From Diadema setosum (lineage: Eukaryota > Echinodermata > Echinoidea > Diadematoida > Diadematidae), in contig CM067065.1 in NCBI GenBank assembly GCA_033980235.1, forward strand, positions 11,182,373 through 11,246,372: 64,000 nt of DNA, read 5' to 3'. Every line of letters starts with the position of its first letter. Within the stretch, counting starts at the first letter, position 1. The translations under genes and the position numbers were made by a program. Positions 60,516 to 64,000 of this stretch are shown in pieces. The notes under the pieces are model-generated. The model worked only from the letters and a program-made list of their open reading frames with translations, had not been told where the DNA came from and searched no databases.

Positions 60516-60660
60516 CCTGCATCAAATTGCACCATTTACAACATCAAAATGCAAAAAAGTTCTCACCGTGGGAGGAGGGGGGACAACAGGCACTTCCACA
60601 TCCTCCCCACCCCCCCCCCCCTCTTGCTCGCTCCCTCGCATACTAACATCCCTCCCCCCC
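59745..60660 (+). repeat. Second minisatellite, four units of about 260-280 bp
   Basis: Each unit has CCTCGCTCGCTCCGCTTGCT, an ATCAGTGTAAG block, GGCAAATTGTTCAATAA, GTGGGACTGTTTCAAGTC and GCACCATTTACAACATCAAA. Unit starts are near 59760, 60050, 60290 and 60590. The last unit holds a (CA)n run at 60465-60512. Confidence 0.8.
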
Positions 60661-60869
60661 CCCCAAAAAAAAAAAAAAAAAAAATGAAATCCTAGCTACG
60701 CCGGTGCCCTTTCCCCGCTTGGTTTCCCTCAAAAAACACTAATAGTCTGAGGATTGAGAGCTTCCTATTATTCCAAATGTCTGTCCAAAAAATCGTGTTA
60801 CATTTAGTGTCAAAACGCACCCCCCCCCCCTTGAAAAAAAGCTGGTGACGCCCCTGTATATTCATTCAT

Positions 60870-61575
60870 ACCCTTCCCGTCGTTCCCATGATTTTCATTT
60901 AAGTAATCCAAAGCTTTTACTCGCTCAAAAGTCGATCAGACATCACGGTCCAGATACATGGAACACTCTTCCTGACTAGTTGAAACAGTGTGCCTCCTTG
61001 TTTTCATTCAAAGCAAACTTAAAGAAGTACATTTTATTACAGTATACTTCAATCACAAATTAAAAACCAAATAATTTATATGACTAATGTTGGTCTCCCG
61101 ATAGCAACATCGCATATCGTCCCCTCTTCCAGCAAACCAATTCTATTATTCTAAATTCCAGCTTATCTGCCCTTGTGCACTTTCTAGCACCTGCACGCAC
61201 ATTCACCACCATCACACATCAGAGTTTATTTTCCCCTGCTATCTTCGCAGCAGAATTTGTATTGTTACGAGTCTAGTACGTCCCTACCTTTTCCTCGGGC
61301 CGGCTATCTTTTCAAAGAATGCTTACAATGGCGGCCGTCGGCATAATTGCTTCTTAACTATAATCGTTATTGTAATCCCTGCTGCACAGACATGCATATT
61401 GTATAATTATATCATTAATTCTTTGTTATATCGTTGCTTATGCAAGTCAAAAGACTCTGTGTTAAATGTACTTCGTATATTCCCTACATGTTCATGTTTT
61501 GTAACTTAAGTACAAGTTGTATTTTGATTTGCAGAAGATCTATCAAAGTATCTGTCAAACAAACAAACAAACAAA
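60870..61575 (+). pseudogene. LINE ORF2 C-terminus and 3' UTR
   Basis: A frame around 60939-61063 reads HHGPDTWNTLPD, a stop, and then SLFSFKANLKKYILLQY. This is the conserved GPxxWNxLP...FKxxLKxYLL ending of L2/CR1-like ORF2 proteins. About 500 bp of 3' UTR follow, ending in GATTTGCAG...AAAGTATCTGTC and a (CAAA)n tail at 61557-61577. The same UTR is at 42702-43040. It is a 5'-truncated copy in the host-gene intron. Confidence 0.75.
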
Positions 61576-61576
61576 C

Positions 61577-61924
61577 AAGTCGCACACACTGATTTTGTGT
61601 GAGGACTGAAAATAGGTGAAATGGGTTAACCTAGCCGATCTTGACTTTTTCATATTTTCTGAAAGGGCAAGACTTCTACATTTTGCTAAAAGTTGGGATC
61701 ATAGAACGGGCAGGAAAGTGTATCTTTAAGCAGTTAATCTCGAACATTTTTTTGGTAGTATAGTGTGATTAGGTGTATCTTTATAGTCCCTTTTTCATTT
61801 CTTTAAGACCTTGTACACACTACTGCTATGAAAATTGACATTAATTATGGGAAGAATGTGTTAAAATCAATGCTCAATTTCAATTTAATCGGATAATCCC
61901 TTCATTGTTGTCACTCCAGTGGTT

Positions 61925-61960
<36 letters not shown>

Positions 61961-62222
61961 GTTTTTTTTTTGGTTTTTTTTTTCTCCCATACATCGCACA
62001 GCCAGCACGGCTTGGTAAAGATTAGAGCTTGAACAGACACTGCACTTCAAGGCTTCTTTTCTCAGTTTACACTTTTCCTGAGTGTGTGCGTTATTTCCAA
62101 TATTTAAATCGGTTAGGAGAGTTTATTTGATTTCATATATAAAACATTTTAAAGCTTAAAATCAGAATATGCTATTAACTAAAATGTCATGTCTGGCGAC
62201 TTTTTGTTTGTTTTGTGGTAGA
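61577..62222 (-). mobile_element. Truncated GTGACC MITE (H family)
   Basis: AAGTCGCACACACTGATTTT at the left and GGCGACTTTTTGTTTGTTTT at the right match H3 internally. Both GTGACC ends are missing or mutated. It contains a 50-bp T-rich tract at 61929-61980. Confidence 0.75.
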
Positions 62223-62347
62223 GGGACTCAATTTCAAATTCTTTAATTCAAAACAGCAGTCACAAATGAGATTTGTAAATAAATTAATGTACATGTTTTT
62301 ACAGTCACTAGCACCAGTCTAGAGTGACTATAAGAATGTGTACAATT

Positions 62348-63037
62348 GTGACCGTGCACCTCAAAACGAACATAAAGTCGCACACACTGATTTTGCGTGA
62401 GGACTGAAAATAAGTGAAATGGGTCAACCTAGCCAAACTTGACTTTTTCATATTTTTTTAAAAGAGCGGGTCTTCTTTTACATTATGCTAAAATTTGGTT
62501 TCATAACACGGGTAGGAAAGTGTGTTTTTTTAGCAGTTTATCACGAACATTTTTGGTAGAATAGTGTGATTAGGTGTGTCTTTAGAATCCCTTTGTCATT
62601 TCTGAAAAACCTTGTCCACACTCTTCACTTTCAAATCTAATAACTTTTGAAATAATAGGGCTACTGCTTTGAAAGTTGGTATTGATTATAGATAGAATGT
62701 GTTAATGAGGTATGCTTAATTTAAATTTAATTTAATAATCCCTTCATTGTTGTTACTCTGGTGGTTTACTTCCTGTTTTTTGCCCCATTCATCGCACAGC
62801 CAGCACAGTTTGGTAAAGATTAAGCGCTTGAATAGACACTGTACTTCAGAGCCTCTTTTCTCAGTTCACACTTTTCCTGAATTTGTGCTTTCTTTGCAAT
62901 ATTTAGATAGGTTAGGAGAGTCCATTTGATTTGAGTTATACATCATTTTAAAGCTTAAAATCTGCTCTTTCAGAATTTGGTCTTATCTACAAATGCATGT
63001 CTAGCGAATTTTTGTTTGTTTTGAGGTGCAGGGTCAC
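62348..63037 (-). mobile_element. GTGACCCTGCACC MITE, copy H3 (690 bp)
   Basis: AATT on both sides (62344-62347, 63038-63041). Ends are GTGACCGTGCACCTCAAAAC and GTTTTGAGGTGCAGGGTCAC. It is in the opposite orientation to H1 and H2, about 120 bp from a truncated copy. Confidence 0.9.
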
Positions 63038-63041
63038 AATT

Positions 63042-63582
63042 AGTTTATGAATGTGATACCATTTCACTAAAAACAATAAACAAGAGTTGATGAATTAAAA
63101 CATGCAGTAATCAAACATTCACAATGAAGCCTGAACGGCTACAAAACACTTATTTTCCTGTTACTAATACATATATCAACTCAATCAATTATTCGTATAA
63201 ATAGACAAGAGTTCATTGAATGCTCTCTGCAGAAATAAGTGATAATATCTAAAGTTGGAAGGAAAAAAGCTAAAGATTGTTTGCTTGGATAATGAATTTA
63301 TATGATCTGTTTTTTTTTTAATTTCACGTGAGCTTTCTGTGAGTTCAAATAAGTGAATCAAAATACTTTGAATAATTATAAAGAAGTATGACAAATTCGA
63401 ATACTTGACTGGAGAAATATATTATGAAACACCAAGCCAACAAGTGAGTATAGCTAGTGGGCCACACGAATAAGTACTATTTTCTCTCTCCCTCTTACTC
63501 TCCCTCTCTCTTTCTCGCCTTGTTTCTCTGCGTCTTTCCCCATATCTCCCTGTAATATTCTTCAGCACGCAATTTCTCTCAC
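63042..63582. other. Intron segment next to exon 1, CT-rich near the donor
   Basis: No gene. An interrupted CTCTC run at about 63483-63515 is within 70 bp of the exon-1 donor; on the transcribed strand it is GA-rich. The remainder is AT-rich and unremarkable. Confidence 0.5.
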
Positions 63583-63880
63583 CGTTCTTTTCGCTGATGT
63601 GCTTCAGAAGAAAATCATACAAAGAGTCCCTGACATTTGTGATGGAGTTCCGCCCCTCTTTGGCAGAGTGAATGAGCACCACAGCGTCGAAGGATTCATA
63701 GCCGTTCGGTTCAGAGAGATCTTTTGCCGACAACTTATGAAATTCATACTGCACATTTTTTCCTATCCACGCTATATCTGACAACGTTTCTGAAAGGAAA
63801 TGTTTTACGTCCTCTTCCTTCGATCTGGATACAAAACAAATCTTGAGAAGTAACCGATTACTTGGAACAGCAGCAGCCAT
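63583..63880 (-). CDS. First coding exon of the same host gene
   Basis: The start is the Met at 63880, the first ATG after an in-frame stop near 63998, giving MAAAVPSNR. An upstream non-ATG frame is open but is more likely 5' UTR. 99 codons plus one base end at a G|GTGAGA donor; phase 1 matches the acceptor at 55390. Predicted order is strand (LLLKICFVS, 10-18), helix (about 22-38), strand (VQYEFHKL, 43-50), strand (FDAVVLIHSA, 64-73) and helix (SITNVRDSLYDFLLKHI, 79-95). This is a Rossmann-type alternation without signal peptide or membrane segment, suggesting a cytosolic protein. A mixed P-loop motif is not seen. The intron of about 8.2 kb is full of MITEs. Confidence 0.7.
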
Positions 63881-64000
63881 GATTAACTCTGTCAAAGCGA
63901 CTGAGCGAGGCAGCAGATTGATAGCGCTTCGAGTAGAGGGCAGTATAGCTTGAACATGTTGACTGGTGACATTATCACCAGCCAACTGGTAAACAGGTTA

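Larger units (their letters stand above)
57225..60857. mobile_element. Cluster of hAT-like TIR fragments with poly-G/poly-A tracts
   Basis: GGGCGTCACGGGTGGGG at 57228 and its counterpart GGTGACGCCCCTG at 60857 look like inverted ends. Inside are further such starts: CAATGGCGTAACTACG (58014), CAGTGGCGGATCCAGG (58694) and CTAGCTACGCCGGTG (about 60692). Ends of the CAGTGGCG / CAGGGGCGT type are common in hAT elements, but no clean 8-bp duplication is seen and boundaries are blurred by homopolymers. No transposase. The cluster is probably several nested short elements. Confidence 0.4.

Noticed and set aside
60165..60695. 176-codon plus-strand open frame
   Set aside because: Crosses minisatellite, (CA)n and poly-A/C tracts; the repeated peptide follows the DNA repeat.

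Overview
The window reads as nuclear DNA of a marine invertebrate deuterostome, most likely an echinoderm and perhaps a sea urchin. The reasons are its AT-rich background, L2/CR1-like LINEs, tRNA-derived SINEs with TTA tails, many short TIR elements, abundant (TA)n and (CA)n microsatellites, and only one plausible host gene, whose exons are separated by an intron of about 8 kb. This assignment is inference; no rRNA, mitochondrial or named host gene fixes the taxon.

Layout. 1-9650: degenerate inverted repeats, a broken LINE ORF1 (minus strand), a tRNA-SINE, a hairpin MITE at 3804-4229, a diverged 0.93 kb duplication and a 95-bp minisatellite. 9651-13822: two mariner-like TIR elements (TA target duplications). 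The second is split by a 1.02 kb palindromic element with a TTAA duplication. 13886-38675: a nest of transposons. Two inverted copies of a 1.4 kb GTGACCCGCG element form a palindrome. The second copy is split by a 7.3 kb TIR element (C1). C1 is split by another copy of the same element (C2), and further on by a 6.1 kb element (D) with 5-bp duplications. 38777-39379: a 0.6 kb mariner-like MITE. About 39405-54635: a 15 kb inverted-repeat structure (E). Its arms are built of ~505-bp units carrying perfect RFX/X-box palindromes. Inside it lie an L2-like LINE with a broken reverse transcriptase frame, a second LINE (ORF1 plus PHD-endonuclease ORF2, minus strand), two GTGACC MITEs and a dense array of a 14-bp motif. 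54833-63880: two exons of one minus-strand host gene. Their splice sites are consensus and phase-compatible, and they encode two related alpha/beta domains. The intron is filled with MITEs, minisatellites with CTCGCTCG motifs and a LINE 3' end.

Almost everything here is mobile DNA. No complete autonomous transposase or intact reverse transcriptase gene is present, so these elements would depend on enzymes encoded elsewhere. A recurrent design is that the large elements (C, D and E) each carry their own short motif, repeated several times and in opposite orientation at the two ends. The motif of D equals a nuclear-receptor palindrome and that of E equals an RFX-factor palindrome. These two arrays, the self-nested C1/C2 pair and the unrecognised two-domain gene are the most interesting contents.
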